From Solimonas sp047605265 (GTDB lineage Bacteria; Pseudomonadota; Gammaproteobacteria; Nevskiales; Nevskiaceae): DNA of 54,098 nt. The notes under the pieces are model-generated. The model did no database searches, was not told the origin of the DNA, and saw only the letters and a list, made by a program, of their open reading frames with translations. Where the stretch lies: positions 1 through 54,098 of the forward strand of contig JASGFY010000014.1 in NCBI GenBank assembly GCA_047605265.1, read 5' to 3'. A program made the translations under genes and the position numbers. Below, in pieces: positions 1 through 8,148 of this stretch. The number at the start of each line of letters is the position of its first letter. Within the stretch, counting starts at the first letter, position 1.

Positions 1-2
1 GG

Positions 3-98
3 CTGGTCGAGTACCAGTATGTGGCGGGTGCGCTGGCCGACGCGCAGCGCCTCGGGGTCACCAACATCGGCATCGTCGGCAACGAGCAGTTGTTGTGA
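3..98 (+). CDS. ExbD-like biopolymer transport protein, 3' end only
   Basis: Only the last 31 codons lie inside the window. The peptide ends in YVAGALADAQRLGVTNIGIV followed by a short tail. That matches the last periplasmic strand-helix-strand of ExbD/TolR proteins, where a helix of the form A-A-x-x-A-G-V is followed by a hydrophobic strand. ExbD works with ExbB and TonB to energise outer-membrane receptors by the proton gradient. The upstream part and any exbB partner are outside the window, so the family call rests on a short stretch. A TonB-dependent receptor occurs much later in this window (32695-35094). Confidence 0.55.
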   Translation: MVEYQYVAGALADAQRLGVTNIGIVGNEQLL

Positions 99-287
99 GC
101 GTTTTGTGGAGCGGGTGCCGCTGCGGGCCATCGGGCGGCGCACTGCAATCCCGGGCGATGCGCTGCTGCGGTCCTGATGCATCCGCTCCCTTTTTGATGT
201 GGCCGGAGATCGATGGATGAAGAATGTGGCCGCCGGGCCGTGGCTGCCGGCGGCGTACAGAGCGAAAGACGACCTCGAAAGTCGGTG
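99..287 (+). other. leader region between exbD end and riboswitch
   Basis: No gene is supported here. The stretch must hold the promoter of the riboswitch-dadA transcript, but no strong -35/-10 pair stands out. Short open frames on both strands overlap the riboswitch and have no recognisable protein character. Confidence 0.4.
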
Positions 288-472
288 ACCAGGAGAATGC
301 GCGAGCGCCGCACGCGTCGCGCTGCCGAAGGCGTAAACCCGAAACGCTCAGGCCGACATACTGGATGCAGTAACGCAACTGGAGAGCGCCGCGCCCCTCG
401 CGGGTAGGCGGCCGCCGAAGGGGCAAGCCGCGCCGGGGCGCGGTGAATCTCTCAGGCAAAAGGACAGTGGGA
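288..472 (+). ncRNA. tandem glycine riboswitch (two aptamers)
   Basis: Two successive glycine aptamer signatures are visible. The first, about 288-368, has CAGGAGAA, then GCCGAAGGCGTAAACCC, then CTCAGGC and ACTGGATGCAG. The second, about 377-472, has TGGAGAG, then CGCCGAAGGGGCAAGCC, then CTCTCAGGCAAAAGGACAG. These are the conserved GGAGA, GCCGAAGG and CTCAGGCAAAAGGAC elements of the class, and the two-aptamer arrangement with a short linker is the usual one. About 55 nt separate it from the dadA start, enough for an expression platform. Glycine riboswitches usually switch genes on when glycine is abundant. Confidence 0.93.
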
Positions 473-527
473 TGACGGCAGTGCGGCGGAGGTCGGCTGC
501 TTCCTTACCTTTTGTGTGGAGCCTGGG

Positions 528-1787
528 ATGAAAGTGATCGTGATGGGAGCCGGCGTGATCGGCGTGGCGTCGGCCTGGTATCTGGCGAAGGCCGGCCATG
601 AAGTCGTGGTGCTCGAGCGCAACGCCGGCGCGGCGCGCGAGACCAGCTTCGGCAACGGCGGCCAGATCTCGGTCAGTCATGCCGAGCCGTGGGCCAATCC
701 GTCGGCGCCGCTGAAGATGCTGCGCTGGCTTGGCCGCGAGGATGCGCCGTTGCTGTTCCGCCTGCGCGCCGATCCGGCGCAGTGGTCGTGGGGCCTGAAG
801 TTCCTGCGCGAATGCAGCGCGCAGCGCTCGACGCACAACATGATCCAGCTGCTCAGGCTCGGCACGTACAGCCGCAGCTGCCTGCAGTCCCTGCGCGTCG
901 AAGCCGGCATCGAATACGATCATCTGACGCGCGGCATCCTGCACTACTACACGAGCGCCAAGGAGTTCGATCTGGCGATCGAGCCGGCGCGCATCATGCG
1001 CGAGCTTGGCTGCGAGCGCCGCGTCGTCGATGCCGACGAGGTCGTGCGCATCGAGCCGGCGCTCGCGCAGGTTCGTCCGCAGCTGGCCGGCGCGACGTAC
1101 ACGAGCGCCGACGAATCCGGCGACGTGCACCGCTTCACGACCGGCCTTGCCGCGCGCTGCGCGACGCGCGGCGTGCGCTTCCGCTACGGCGTGCGCATCC
1201 AGCGCCTGCACGCCGAAGGCGGGCGCATGACCGGCGTCGAGATCGCCGACGAGGAAGGCGCGTATCGCCTGGAGACGGCCGACGCCTATGTGCTGGCGCT
1301 CGGCAGCTTCAGTCCGCTGCTCAGTGCCGGCGCCGGCGTGCCGCTCGACATCTATCCGGTCAAGGGCTATTCGATCACCTTGCCGGTGCTCGATGCGGCA
1401 CGGGCGCCGGCCGTGAGCCTGACCGACGACGAGTACAAGCTGGTGTTCTCGCGTTTCGGCGACCGCCTGCGCGTCGCCGGCACGGCTGAGTTCAACGGCT
1501 ACACGATGGAACTGAACCGCGTGCGCTGCGAAGCCATCGTCAAGCGCACGCTCGATGTGTTTTCGGGCATGAGCCGGCCGGAACTGGCGCAGTTCTGGAC
1601 CGGCCTGCGGCCGGCGACGCCCGGCAACGTGCCGTACATCGGCGCGAGCGCGGCGAAAGGCCTGTATCTCAATACCGGCCATGGCACGCTGGGCTGGACG
1701 CACGGCTGCGGTTCGGGTCAGGCGATCGCCGACATCATCGACGGCCGCCGGCCGGATTGCGATTTCGCGTTCTGCGGCATCGGCTGA
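528..1787 (+). CDS. dadA: FAD-dependent D-amino-acid / glycine dehydrogenase (DadA family)
   Basis: A 419-residue DAO-fold flavoprotein. The N-terminus has the FAD Rossmann motif (MKVIVMGAGVIGVASAWYLA, GxGxxG at residues 7-12). The C-terminus has the family signature with LRPATPGNVPYIG and GHGTLGWTHGCGSGQAIAD. DadA oxidatively deaminates D-amino acids to 2-oxo acids and ammonia, passing electrons to the respiratory chain. The ATG at 528 is chosen because GGAG lies 6 nt upstream; a GTG at 516 would add four residues without a ribosome-binding site. A glycine riboswitch in the leader suggests glycine, or something made from it, is the relevant substrate, so a glycine or sarcosine oxidase role is possible. 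The D-alanine assignment is therefore not certain. Confidence 0.85.
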   Translation: MKVIVMGAGVIGVASAWYLAKAGHEVVVLERNAGAARETSFGNGGQISVSHAEPWANPSAPLKMLRWLGREDAPLLFRLRADPAQWSWGLKFLRECSAQRSTHNMIQLLRLGTYSRSCLQSLRVEAGIEYDHLTRGILHYYTSAKEFDLAIEPARIMRELGCERRVVDADEVVRIEPALAQVRPQLAGATYTSADESGDVHRFTTGLAARCATRGVRFRYGVRIQRLHAEGGRMTGVEIADEEGAYRLETADAYVLALGSFSPLLSAGAGVPLDIYPVKGYSITLPVLDAARAPAVSLTDDEYKLVFSRFGDRLRVAGTAEFNGYTMELNRVRCEAIVKRTLDVFSGMSRPELAQFWTGLRPATPGNVPYIGASAAKGLYLNTGHGTLGWTHGCGSGQAIADIIDGRRPDCDFAFCGIG

Positions 1788-1836
1788 CGCACGCCGGCGA
1801 TCGCGGCCGCCGCCCCGCGACGCGGGTCGCGCGCGA

Positions 1837-2706
1837 TCAGGCGAAGCGCATCGACAGGTCGACGGCGCGCATGTGCTTGGTGATCGCGCCGATGGCGATG
1901 CGGTCGACGCCGCATTCGGCGATCTCGCGCACGGTCTCCAGCGTGGCGCCGCCGGAATACTCGACCACCGTCCTGCCGCCGCGCGCGCGGTGTTCGCGCG
2001 TGAGCTGCACGGCGTCGCGGATCTGCGGCAGCGTGAAGTCGTCGACCAGCAACAGGTCGACGTCGGCGTCGAGCGCGGCGCGCACTTGGTCGAAATCCTC
2101 GGCCTCGGTCATCAGCGGCACGCCGGCGCGCAGCGTGCGCGCGTTGGCGATCGCTTCGCGGATGCCGCCGGCGGCGGCGACGTGATTTTCCTTGATGAGG
2201 ATGCCGTCGTAGAGGCCGATGCGGTGGTTGATGCCGCCGCCGCAGACCACGGCGTACTTTTGCGCGTTGCGCAGGCCGGGCAGGGTCTTGCGCGTGTCGG
2301 CGATCCGGCAGCCGGTGCCGGCGACCGCGTCGACGTAGCGGCGCACGGCGGTCGCGGTGCCGGACAGCGTCTGCAGGAAGTTCAGCGCCGGCCGTTCGCC
2401 GGTCAGCAGCGGACGGGCGAGGCCGCGCAGCGTGTAGAGACGCTGGTCGGGCCGGACGCGTTCGCCTTCGTCGACGTGCCATTCGATGGCGATGGCCGGA
2501 TCGAGCTGGCGGAACACTTCGTCGACCCAGGGGCGGCCGCAGATCACGGCGTCCTCGCGCGAGATCACGTGCGCGACCGAGGTCTGCGCGGCGGGCACGA
2601 GTTGCGCGGTGGCGTCGCCGGCGCCCACGTCCTCGGCGAGCGCGTGCGTGACGGTTTCGACCAGATCGTTCACATAGTCTGGAAGCCCGTTCGCGTCACG
2701 CCTCAC
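1837..2706 (-). CDS. nadC: quinolinate phosphoribosyltransferase (nicotinate-nucleotide pyrophosphorylase)
   Basis: A 289-residue enzyme that converts quinolinate and PRPP to nicotinate mononucleotide, CO2 and PPi in de novo NAD synthesis. Visible signatures are the N-terminal EDVGAGDATA, LLTGERPALNFLQTLSG, DTRKTLPGLRNAQKYAV, GGGINHR and IKENH, and the C-terminal GAITKHMRAVDLSMRF. The start is GTG at 2706, with AGGAG 6 nt upstream lying inside the last codons of argF, so translation is probably coupled to argF. Quinolinate synthase (nadA) lies at 9978; nadB is not in the window. Family identification is secure. Confidence 0.95.
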   Translation of the reverse strand: MRRDANGLPDYVNDLVETVTHALAEDVGAGDATAQLVPAAQTSVAHVISREDAVICGRPWVDEVFRQLDPAIAIEWHVDEGERVRPDQRLYTLRGLARPLLTGERPALNFLQTLSGTATAVRRYVDAVAGTGCRIADTRKTLPGLRNAQKYAVVCGGGINHRIGLYDGILIKENHVAAAGGIREAIANARTLRAGVPLMTEAEDFDQVRAALDADVDLLLVDDFTLPQIRDAVQLTREHRARGGRTVVEYSGGATLETVREIAECGVDRIAIGAITKHMRAVDLSMRFA

Positions 2707-2709
2707 GTC

Positions 2710-3612
2710 TCACTCCTCACCAACGAGCAGAAATTCGAGCAGCGCCATCTGCGCCCACAGGCGGTTCTCCGCCTCGTCGTAGATCGCCGACTGCGGGCCG
2801 TCGATGACCTCGGCGGCGACTTCCTCGCCGCGATGCGCGGGCAGGCAGTGCAGGAAGATCGCGTCGGCCCTGGCGAGCCGCATCAGCGCCGCGTCGACCT
2901 GATAGCCGGCGAAGGCCCGCAGGCGCTTCTGCGTCTCGGCTTCCTGGCCCATGCTGGTCCAGGTGTCGGTGACGATCAGATCCGCGCCCGCCGCGGCGAT
3001 CTGCGGCGTGTCGGCGAGCTCGACGGCGCTGCCGGCGGCACGGACCAGCTGCGCGTCCGGCGCGTAGCCGGTCGGCGCGGCGATCCTCAGCTTGAAGCCG
3101 AACAGCACCGCGGCCTCGATGAACGAATGGCAGACGTTGTTGCCGTCGCCGATCCACGCCGCGGTCTTGCCGCGCGGATCGCCGCGATGCTCGAACCAGG
3201 TCTGCAGGTCGGCGAGCAGCTGGCAGGGATGGTGCAGGTCGGACAGGCCGTTGATGACCGGCACGCGCGAGTTCTCGGCCAGTTCTTCCTGGTCGCGCTG
3301 CGAGTCGTTGCGGATCATGATCGCGCTGCACATGCGCGAGAGAACCTGCGCGGTGTCGCGGAGCGGCTCGTCGCGGCCGAGCTGCGTCGCCGCCGAATGC
3401 AGGAACAGCGCGTGGCCGCCGAAGCGCGCCATGCCGGCCTCGAAGCTGACGCGTGTGCGCGTCGAGTTCTTGGTGAAGATCATCGCCAGCGTCTTGCCGG
3501 TGAACGGCCGGTAGCCGGTGTCCTGTTCACGTTTGAGCGCGCCGGCGCGCGCGACGATCTGCCGCGCCTCGACGGGACTGAGGTCTGACAGCTTGAGGAA
3601 ATGACGCGGCAT
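2710..3612 (-). CDS. argF: ornithine carbamoyltransferase
   Basis: A 300-residue cytosolic enzyme that transfers the carbamoyl group from carbamoyl phosphate to ornithine, giving citrulline in arginine synthesis. The carbamoyl-phosphate loop STRTR is at residues 50-54, followed by HPCQ and the C-terminal ornithine site HCLPAHRGEEV. The ATG at 3612 has a G-rich ribosome-binding site (GGGGGG) and gives the usual MPRHFLKLSDL start; the frame stays open upstream without family similarity. It is followed 3 nt later by nadC on the same strand and preceded by the sodB terminator, so argF-nadC looks like a two-gene unit of unrelated pathways. Confidence 0.96.
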   Translation of the reverse strand: MPRHFLKLSDLSPVEARQIVARAGALKREQDTGYRPFTGKTLAMIFTKNSTRTRVSFEAGMARFGGHALFLHSAATQLGRDEPLRDTAQVLSRMCSAIMIRNDSQRDQEELAENSRVPVINGLSDLHHPCQLLADLQTWFEHRGDPRGKTAAWIGDGNNVCHSFIEAAVLFGFKLRIAAPTGYAPDAQLVRAAGSAVELADTPQIAAAGADLIVTDTWTSMGQEAETQKRLRAFAGYQVDAALMRLARADAIFLHCLPAHRGEEVAAEVIDGPQSAIYDEAENRLWAQMALLEFLLVGEE

Positions 3613-3647
3613 GAAGCCCCCCGACTCGACGGCGAAACGCGGCAACA

Positions 3648-3681
3648 TAAAAACGCAAGGGCCGCGCAAGCGCGGCCCTTG
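3648..3681 (-). terminator. intrinsic terminator of sodB
   Basis: A perfect 11-bp stem (CAAGGGCCGCG / CGCGGCCCTTG) with a CAAG loop at 3656-3681 is followed on the minus strand by GTTTTTA. It begins 20 nt after the sodB stop codon and separates sodB from argF. Confidence 0.88.
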
Positions 3682-3700
3682 ACCCACAGCTGGCGCGATT

Positions 3701-4276
3701 TTACGCCAGATTCTTTTCGGCGAACTCCCAGTTCGCGAGCGCCCAGAAGTGCTCGAGATACGTCGGGCGCGCGTTGCGGTAGTCGATGTAGTAGGCGTGC
3801 TCCCAGACGTCGGCGGTCAGCAGCGGCTTGAGGCCCTTGGTGATCGGCGTTTCGGCGTTCGGCGTCGTGACGATCGCCAGCGAGCCGTCCGCGTTCTGCA
3901 CCAGCCAGGCCCAGCCCGAACCGAACTGGCCGATCGCGGCCTCGGTGAACTGCTTCTTGAAATCTTCGACGCCGCCGAACTGTTTGACCAATGCGTCGGT
4001 CAATTTCTTGCCCGGAGCCTTCTGGCCGGGGGTCAGCGAGTTCCAGAAAAAGTTATGGTTATAGACTTGCGCGGCATTGTTGAAGATCTTGCCGGAGGAT
4101 TTCTTGACGATTTCCTCGAGCGGCAGGTTCTCGAACTCGGTGCCGGCGATCAGCTTGTTGCCGTTGTCGACATAGGCCTTGTGATGCTTGCCGTAGTGAA
4201 AGTCGAGCGTTTCCGCGGACATGTGCGGCGCGAGGGCGTCGCGGGCATACGGGAGCTCGGGGAGAATCAAAGCCAT
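3701..4276 (-). CDS. sodB: superoxide dismutase [Fe]
   Basis: A 191-residue cytosolic Fe/Mn-family superoxide dismutase that converts superoxide to hydrogen peroxide and oxygen. Metal ligands are His27 (DFHYGKHH), His74 (YNHNFFW), Asp156 and His160 (DVWEHAYYIDY). Gln70 in AAQVYNH is the active-site glutamine typical of iron enzymes. The ATG at 4276 has AGAGGA upstream; the open frame reaches 4339 but that part has no similarity to the family. It is monocistronic, bounded by its own promoter and a strong terminator, and divergent from grxD. Confidence 0.96.
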   Translation of the reverse strand: MALILPELPYARDALAPHMSAETLDFHYGKHHKAYVDNGNKLIAGTEFENLPLEEIVKKSSGKIFNNAAQVYNHNFFWNSLTPGQKAPGKKLTDALVKQFGGVEDFKKQFTEAAIGQFGSGWAWLVQNADGSLAIVTTPNAETPITKGLKPLLTADVWEHAYYIDYRNARPTYLEHFWALANWEFAEKNLA

Positions 4277-4337
4277 CGTGTGGTTCCTCTGGTGCTGGTT
4301 CGGCGCCGTGGCGCCTACTGGCTCGTGGGGGTTCCAC

Positions 4338-4367
4338 AAAATAGGCGAATACCGCCAGCGATATCAA
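4338..4367 (-). promoter_or_regulatory. candidate sigma-70 promoter of sodB
   Basis: On the minus strand TTGATA (4367-4362) and TATTTT (4343-4338) are separated by 18 nt. They lie about 60-90 nt upstream of the sodB start codon. The match is good but unconfirmed; no obvious Fur box was seen. Confidence 0.5.
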
Positions 4368-4412
4368 TAGCAGTGCAGGGGAACACCGGCAGCGGCAAGC
4401 GGATTGCATGCG

Positions 4413-4418
4413 TATAAT
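4413..4418 (+). promoter_or_regulatory. candidate -10 element of grxD
   Basis: A perfect TATAAT lies 36 nt upstream of the grxD start codon in the sodB-grxD divergent spacer. The -35 region at the right distance is weak (CAGCGG). Confidence 0.45.
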
Positions 4419-4454
4419 CCGCCGCCGGTTGGACTCCTCGTTTTGGAGAGCGCA

Positions 4455-4781
4455 ATGGATGCATTGGAAAGAATCAAGAAGCAAGTCACCGAGAACCCGA
4501 TCATCATCTACATGAAAGGGACCCCCGATTTCCCGCAGTGCGGCTTTTCGGCGCGCGCCACGCAGGCGCTGAAGGCCTGCGATGTGCCGTTCTCCTTCGT
4601 CAATATTTTCGAGGACGAGGAGATTTACCGGGCGCTGCCGAAATTCGCGAACTGGCCGACGTTTCCGCAGCTCTACGTCAAGGGTGAGCTGATCGGCGGC
4701 TGCGACATCACGCTCGATCTCTACCAGAGCGGCGAACTGAAGAAGATGCTCAACGAAGCGGTCGGCAGGAAGGCGGCCTGA
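4455..4781 (+). CDS. grxD: monothiol glutaredoxin Grx4 type
   Basis: A 108-residue cytosolic monothiol glutaredoxin with the CGFS active site at residues 29-32 (PQCGFSARA), the WPTFPQLY cis-proline segment and the GGCDI glutathione-binding turn. Proteins of this family bind a bridging [2Fe-2S] cluster with glutathione and act in Fe-S trafficking, often with BolA. The ATG at 4455 is preceded by GGAGAG; an upstream in-frame extension to 4404 has no family support. It sits next to sodB, a common neighbourhood of oxidative-stress and iron genes, and ends at a shared terminator. Confidence 0.96.
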   Translation: MDALERIKKQVTENPIIIYMKGTPDFPQCGFSARATQALKACDVPFSFVNIFEDEEIYRALPKFANWPTFPQLYVKGELIGGCDITLDLYQSGELKKMLNEAVGRKAA

Positions 4782-4800
4782 CGTTCCAGGCCGCATCGAG

Positions 4801-4825
4801 AACGCCCGCCTCGCGCGGGCGTTTT
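4801..4825 (+). terminator. intrinsic terminator after grxD
   Basis: A perfect 9-bp stem (AACGCCCGC / GCGGGCGTT) with a 5-nt loop is followed by TT, 20 nt after the grxD stop. It lies between two convergent genes and may also help to stop transcription of the DJ-1 family gene from the other side. Confidence 0.75.
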
Positions 4826-4842
4826 GCTTGCGGTCCGGGCCT

Positions 4843-5388
4843 TCAAGTCCCGGCCAGCATCGCCGCCGCGACTTCCTGGCGTCTGGCGCTGCCGGCAAGC
4901 TTTTCCAGCAGGCCGAGGCCGAAGGCGATCGCCGTCGCCGGGCCTTGGCTGGTGATGCAGTGTCCGTCGGCGACAACCGGCTGATCGACCCAATGCAGCA
5001 GTCTCTCGCGGAACGCCGGATAGCAGGTCGCCTGCTTGCCGTCGAGCAGGCCGTGCGGTGCCAGCGCCAGGGCCGGCGCCGCGCAGATGCCGCCGAACCA
5101 GCGATGCGCGAGGCGCTGCGCCTTCAGCTTGTCGATCAATGGGCCGTGCGCGCCGAGCGCGCGGGCGCCGGCTTCGCCGCCGGGCAGCACGATGGCGTCG
5201 AAATCGCGCTCGCCGACGTCGGCGTACAGACTGTCGGCGAGCAAGGCGATGTCGCGCGTGCCGCGCACTTCGCGGCTCTTGCCGATGGCGGCGACGGTAG
5301 CCCCGACGCCGCCGCGGCGCAGGACGTTGACGATGGCGACGGTCTCCAGCGATTCGGAGCCGTCGGCGATCGGGATCAGCACGTTCAT
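4843..5388 (-). CDS. DJ-1/PfpI/YajL family protein
   Basis: A 181-residue single-domain protein of the DJ-1/ThiJ/PfpI superfamily. The nucleophile-elbow cysteine is Cys102 in FGGICAAPALAL. The partner acid is Glu15 in SESLETV, and VLPGGEAGA forms the usual loop. Family members act as glyoxalases, protein or nucleotide deglycases, or redox-protective proteins; which applies here cannot be read from the sequence. The ATG at 5388 has GGAGAAGAG in front of it and begins the conserved MNVLIPIADG strand. It is convergent with grxD and divergent from the CinA-like gene. Confidence 0.88.
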   Translation of the reverse strand: MNVLIPIADGSESLETVAIVNVLRRGGVGATVAAIGKSREVRGTRDIALLADSLYADVGERDFDAIVLPGGEAGARALGAHGPLIDKLKAQRLAHRWFGGICAAPALALAPHGLLDGKQATCYPAFRERLLHWVDQPVVADGHCITSQGPATAIAFGLGLLEKLAGSARRQEVAAAMLAGT

Positions 5389-5546
5389 CGCTCTTCTCCG
5401 GTGCGTGCAGCGTTTTTGTTTTCGGTTGATGCCGGCCCAGCATAGCCGGCATAAAATCGGCCGCACAAACTTTCCGCGCACACCGGGCCGGCCGGCGGCC
5501 GTTCGCGGTGCCGATGCGCGGCAATGACGGGCTGCAGGGAGTCGAC

Positions 5547-6308
5547 ATGAAGGTGGGGCTGCTCGTCGTCGGCGACGAGATTCTCAGCGGCAAGCGCCAG
5601 GACCGGCATTTCGCCAGGGTGATCGAACTGCTGCGCGCGCGCGGCATCGAGCTCGGCTGGGCGCAGTTCCTCGGCGACGACGAGGCGCAGATCGCCGAGG
5701 CGATCGTTGCGGCGAGGGCGCGCGGCGACGCCGTTCTGTCCTGCGGCGGCATCGGCGCGACGCCCGACGACTGCACAAGGCAGGCGGCGGCGCGCGCGTT
5801 CGGGGTGCCGGTCGAGCGTCATCGCGAGGCCGAAGCGCTGATCGTTGGCCAATACGGCGAGGCAGCGTTTCCGAACCGCGTGCTGATGGCCGATTTTCCG
5901 CAGGGCGCTGCGCTGATCCCGAACCCGGTCAATCGTGTCGCCGGTTTTTCGGTCGGCCGCTGCTATTTCGTGCCGGGCTTTCCGGAAATGGCGTGGCCGA
6001 TGCTCGAATGGGTGCTCGATACGCCCTTGCGTGAACTGCATGGCACCGCGCCCGACGTCGAATTCCGCCTGCGCGTGATCGGCACGAGCGGCGAGGGCGA
6101 TCTGCTGCCGCTGATGCAGGAGACGCTGCGCGCGCAGCCGCGGATCAAGCTGTCGAGCCTGCCGTCGCGCGGCGGTCACGATCGGCCGCGGCACATCGAG
6201 TTCGGTTTCAAGGGGCCGCGCGATGCCGCCGCCGCGGCGTACGCGCATTTCAGCGATGGCCTGACGGCGTTTCCCGATGCGGTGGTCGAGGTGCTGGTCG
6301 CCCCCTGA
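5547..6308 (+). CDS. CinA N-terminal/MoeA-like (molybdopterin-binding domain) protein
   Basis: A 253-residue protein consisting of one MoaB/MogA-fold domain as in the N-terminal part of CinA. It starts with VGLLVVGDEILSGKRQDRH and has the GGIGATPDD loop typical of CinA. The C-terminal nicotinamide-nucleotide amidase domain of CinA is absent. Standalone proteins of this kind are often named competence/damage-inducible protein A or molybdopterin-binding protein; the physiological reaction is not established by the sequence. The ATG at 5547 is chosen over an earlier in-frame start because AGGGAG lies 5-10 nt upstream. Confidence 0.85.
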   Translation: MKVGLLVVGDEILSGKRQDRHFARVIELLRARGIELGWAQFLGDDEAQIAEAIVAARARGDAVLSCGGIGATPDDCTRQAAARAFGVPVERHREAEALIVGQYGEAAFPNRVLMADFPQGAALIPNPVNRVAGFSVGRCYFVPGFPEMAWPMLEWVLDTPLRELHGTAPDVEFRLRVIGTSGEGDLLPLMQETLRAQPRIKLSSLPSRGGHDRPRHIEFGFKGPRDAAAAAYAHFSDGLTAFPDAVVEVLVAP

Positions 6309-6525
6309 TCGGGTGGCAGGCGCAGGCCCTGCGATGCGGCGGATTCCAAGTAGGGTGCCGCAACGGCAGATCGTCGCGCATACCGCGCGGGGAGGCGCGG
6401 GATAAGGGGCGGTGAGCGGCGGTTTTTGCATGGACGAACGGCGCCGTTCGTCTTGGTGCACTACTACATTCTACGGTTCGCGGGGGGCGGCGACAGGGCT
6501 CGGAGCCGGACGCCGCCGCAGACAC

Positions 6526-7608
6526 ATGGAAATACGCAACGCGCTTTCGCTCATCCACGGCCTGGTCGCGGCGACATGCTGGTTCGCGGCCGGCGCCGGC
6601 CTGCTGGCGATGTGGTTGACTCGCGTGCGGCCGTTCAGCTGGGAGCGCCTGTTCGGCGTCGGGGCGCTGCTGGCGACGGGCGGCTGGGTGATCATGGCGG
6701 CCGGCCAGTTCAATCAGCCGGTCCTGCTGATCGCCTGCTCGGCGCTGTTGATCAGTTGCGCAGGTCTGATCGCCGCCCACTGGGTCGGCCAGGTCGGCGG
6801 CGACGAGCCAATGCCCGACCGTTCGCTCGAAAAGCTGCGCGAAGAACTGTTGTTGCGTGAAGCCGCGGAACAGCATCTGCGCTCGGCGCTCGCCGACTAC
6901 CGGCGCTCGGCCGCCGATTTCGAGCAGTTCGCCTATGCCGCCTCGCATGACTTGCAGACGCCGCTGCGCAACATCGAAGGGTTCTCGCGCCTGCTCAAAC
7001 AGTGCTACGGTCCAGGGCTCGACGACGACGGGCGCATGTATCTGCAATACATGACGCAGGGCGTGCAGCAGATGCAGCAGCTGGTCGATGCCTTGTTGCA
7101 GCTATCGCGCGTCGGCCGTAGCGAGGCGCGGATCGAGGAGAAGTCGCTCGACGAGGACCTGCGCCAAGTCCGCAAGCTATTGGCCGGCGAGATCGCGCGC
7201 TCCGGCGCCGAGATCATCGCCCCCGATCTGCCGGCGCTGGTTGCCGACCACGCGCTGCTCGTGCAGCTGTTCCAGAATCTGATCGGCAATGCCCTCAAGT
7301 TCCAGCCGCCCGGGCAGAAGCCGCGCGTGACGATCCGGGCGCGCAGACGCGACGATGACTGGCATATCACGGTCACCGACAACGGCATCGGCATTCCGGC
7401 GGATCAGGTCGACCACGTCTTCGCGCCGTTCCGCCGCCTGCACGCGCAGGAGGAATTCTCCGGAACCGGCATGGGGCTGGCGATCTGCCGCAAGATCGTT
7501 ACCCATCACGAGGGCGAGATCTGGGCCGAACCGCACACGGGCGGCGCGCAGATCCATCTGCTGTTGCCGGAGCGCGCGCGCCTGGCTGCGCGGTCGCACG
7601 CTGCGTAG
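6526..7608 (+). CDS. membrane sensor histidine kinase, orphan
   Basis: A 360-residue two-component sensor kinase. Three hydrophobic segments (residues about 7-31, 40-61 and 64-86) form a small membrane input region with almost no periplasmic loop. A charged helical linker (97-130) leads to the phosphorylation helix, with His141 in YAASHDLQTPLRNIEGF. The ATP-binding part has the N box NLIGNALKF, G1 DNGIGIP and G2 GTGMGLAICRKI. The H-box style resembles phytochrome-type kinases. No response regulator gene is adjacent. The start is uncertain: the ATG at 6526 fits the membrane segment but has a weak ribosome-binding site, and the frame is open to 6412. Confidence 0.88.
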   Translation: MEIRNALSLIHGLVAATCWFAAGAGLLAMWLTRVRPFSWERLFGVGALLATGGWVIMAAGQFNQPVLLIACSALLISCAGLIAAHWVGQVGGDEPMPDRSLEKLREELLLREAAEQHLRSALADYRRSAADFEQFAYAASHDLQTPLRNIEGFSRLLKQCYGPGLDDDGRMYLQYMTQGVQQMQQLVDALLQLSRVGRSEARIEEKSLDEDLRQVRKLLAGEIARSGAEIIAPDLPALVADHALLVQLFQNLIGNALKFQPPGQKPRVTIRARRRDDDWHITVTDNGIGIPADQVDHVFAPFRRLHAQEEFSGTGMGLAICRKIVTHHEGEIWAEPHTGGAQIHLLLPERARLAARSHAA

Positions 7609-7709
7609 CGCCGGACGGCGCCGGCCGCTGGACCCTGGCGCCGCGCTTCTTGAAAATACGCGGCCGCGCCCCCACGCGGGGGCCAGGTTCGCCCGTTTCG
7701 AGGAATGTC

Positions 7710-8024
7710 ATGCCGATTTACGATTATCACTGCACGCTCTGCGGCACCGACACCGAGGTGATGCACAAGATTTCCGATCCGCCGGCCACGGACTGCCCCG
7801 AGTGCGGCAAGCCGGGTCTCGTCAAGCAGATCTCGGCGGCGGGTTTCCGCCTCAGTGGCGGCGGCTGGTACGAAACCGACTTCAAGTCGGGCAACAAGAA
7901 GAACCTCACCGAGAAGGGCCCGGCCGAGAAGGGCGCGTCGGGCGGCGAATCGTCGGCCGCGAGCTGCGCGCCGGGCGGTTGCGCGGCGCCGGGCTGCGCC
8001 GCCAAGAGCGACGCCGCGGCCTGA
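7710..8024 (+). CDS. FmdB family zinc-ribbon protein
   Basis: A 104-residue protein starting MPIYDYHC, the FmdB/CxxC_CxxC_SSSS zinc ribbon, with cysteine pairs at residues 8/11 (CTLC) and 29/32 (CPEC). The second half is low-complexity, rich in Lys, Gly and Ala, and ends in extra cysteines (SCAPGGCAAPGC). The family was named after regulators of formamidase, but most members, including those next to aspS in many proteobacteria, have no defined role. The ATG at 7710 has AGGA 6 nt upstream. It lies 124 nt before aspS and probably shares its transcript. Confidence 0.9.
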   Translation: MPIYDYHCTLCGTDTEVMHKISDPPATDCPECGKPGLVKQISAAGFRLSGGGWYETDFKSGNKKNLTEKGPAEKGASGGESSAASCAPGGCAAPGCAAKSDAAA

Positions 8025-8075
8025 TCCGCGTGGCGTGCCCGGCGGCACGCATGCGGCTACACTACGCGGCCGCGT

Positions 8076-8103
8076 GCGGGAGCCTGCACCGGCTCCCGCC
8101 GTC
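8076..8103 (+). terminator. hairpin between fmdB-like gene and aspS
   Basis: A perfect 9-bp GC-rich stem (GCGGGAGCC / GGCTCCCGC) with a 6-nt loop lies 46 nt before aspS. It is followed by only a short T stretch (GTCGTTT), so it may be a weak terminator, a leader structure or simply a stable hairpin. Confidence 0.4.
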
Positions 8104-8148
8104 GTTTCCGGCCTCTTTCATCAGACCTCAACGGTCCCGAAATCACCG

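Noticed and set aside
1681..3588. A 635-codon plus-strand open frame opposite nadC and argF
   Set aside because: It is antisense to two recognised enzymes; the composition is typical of high-GC shadows.
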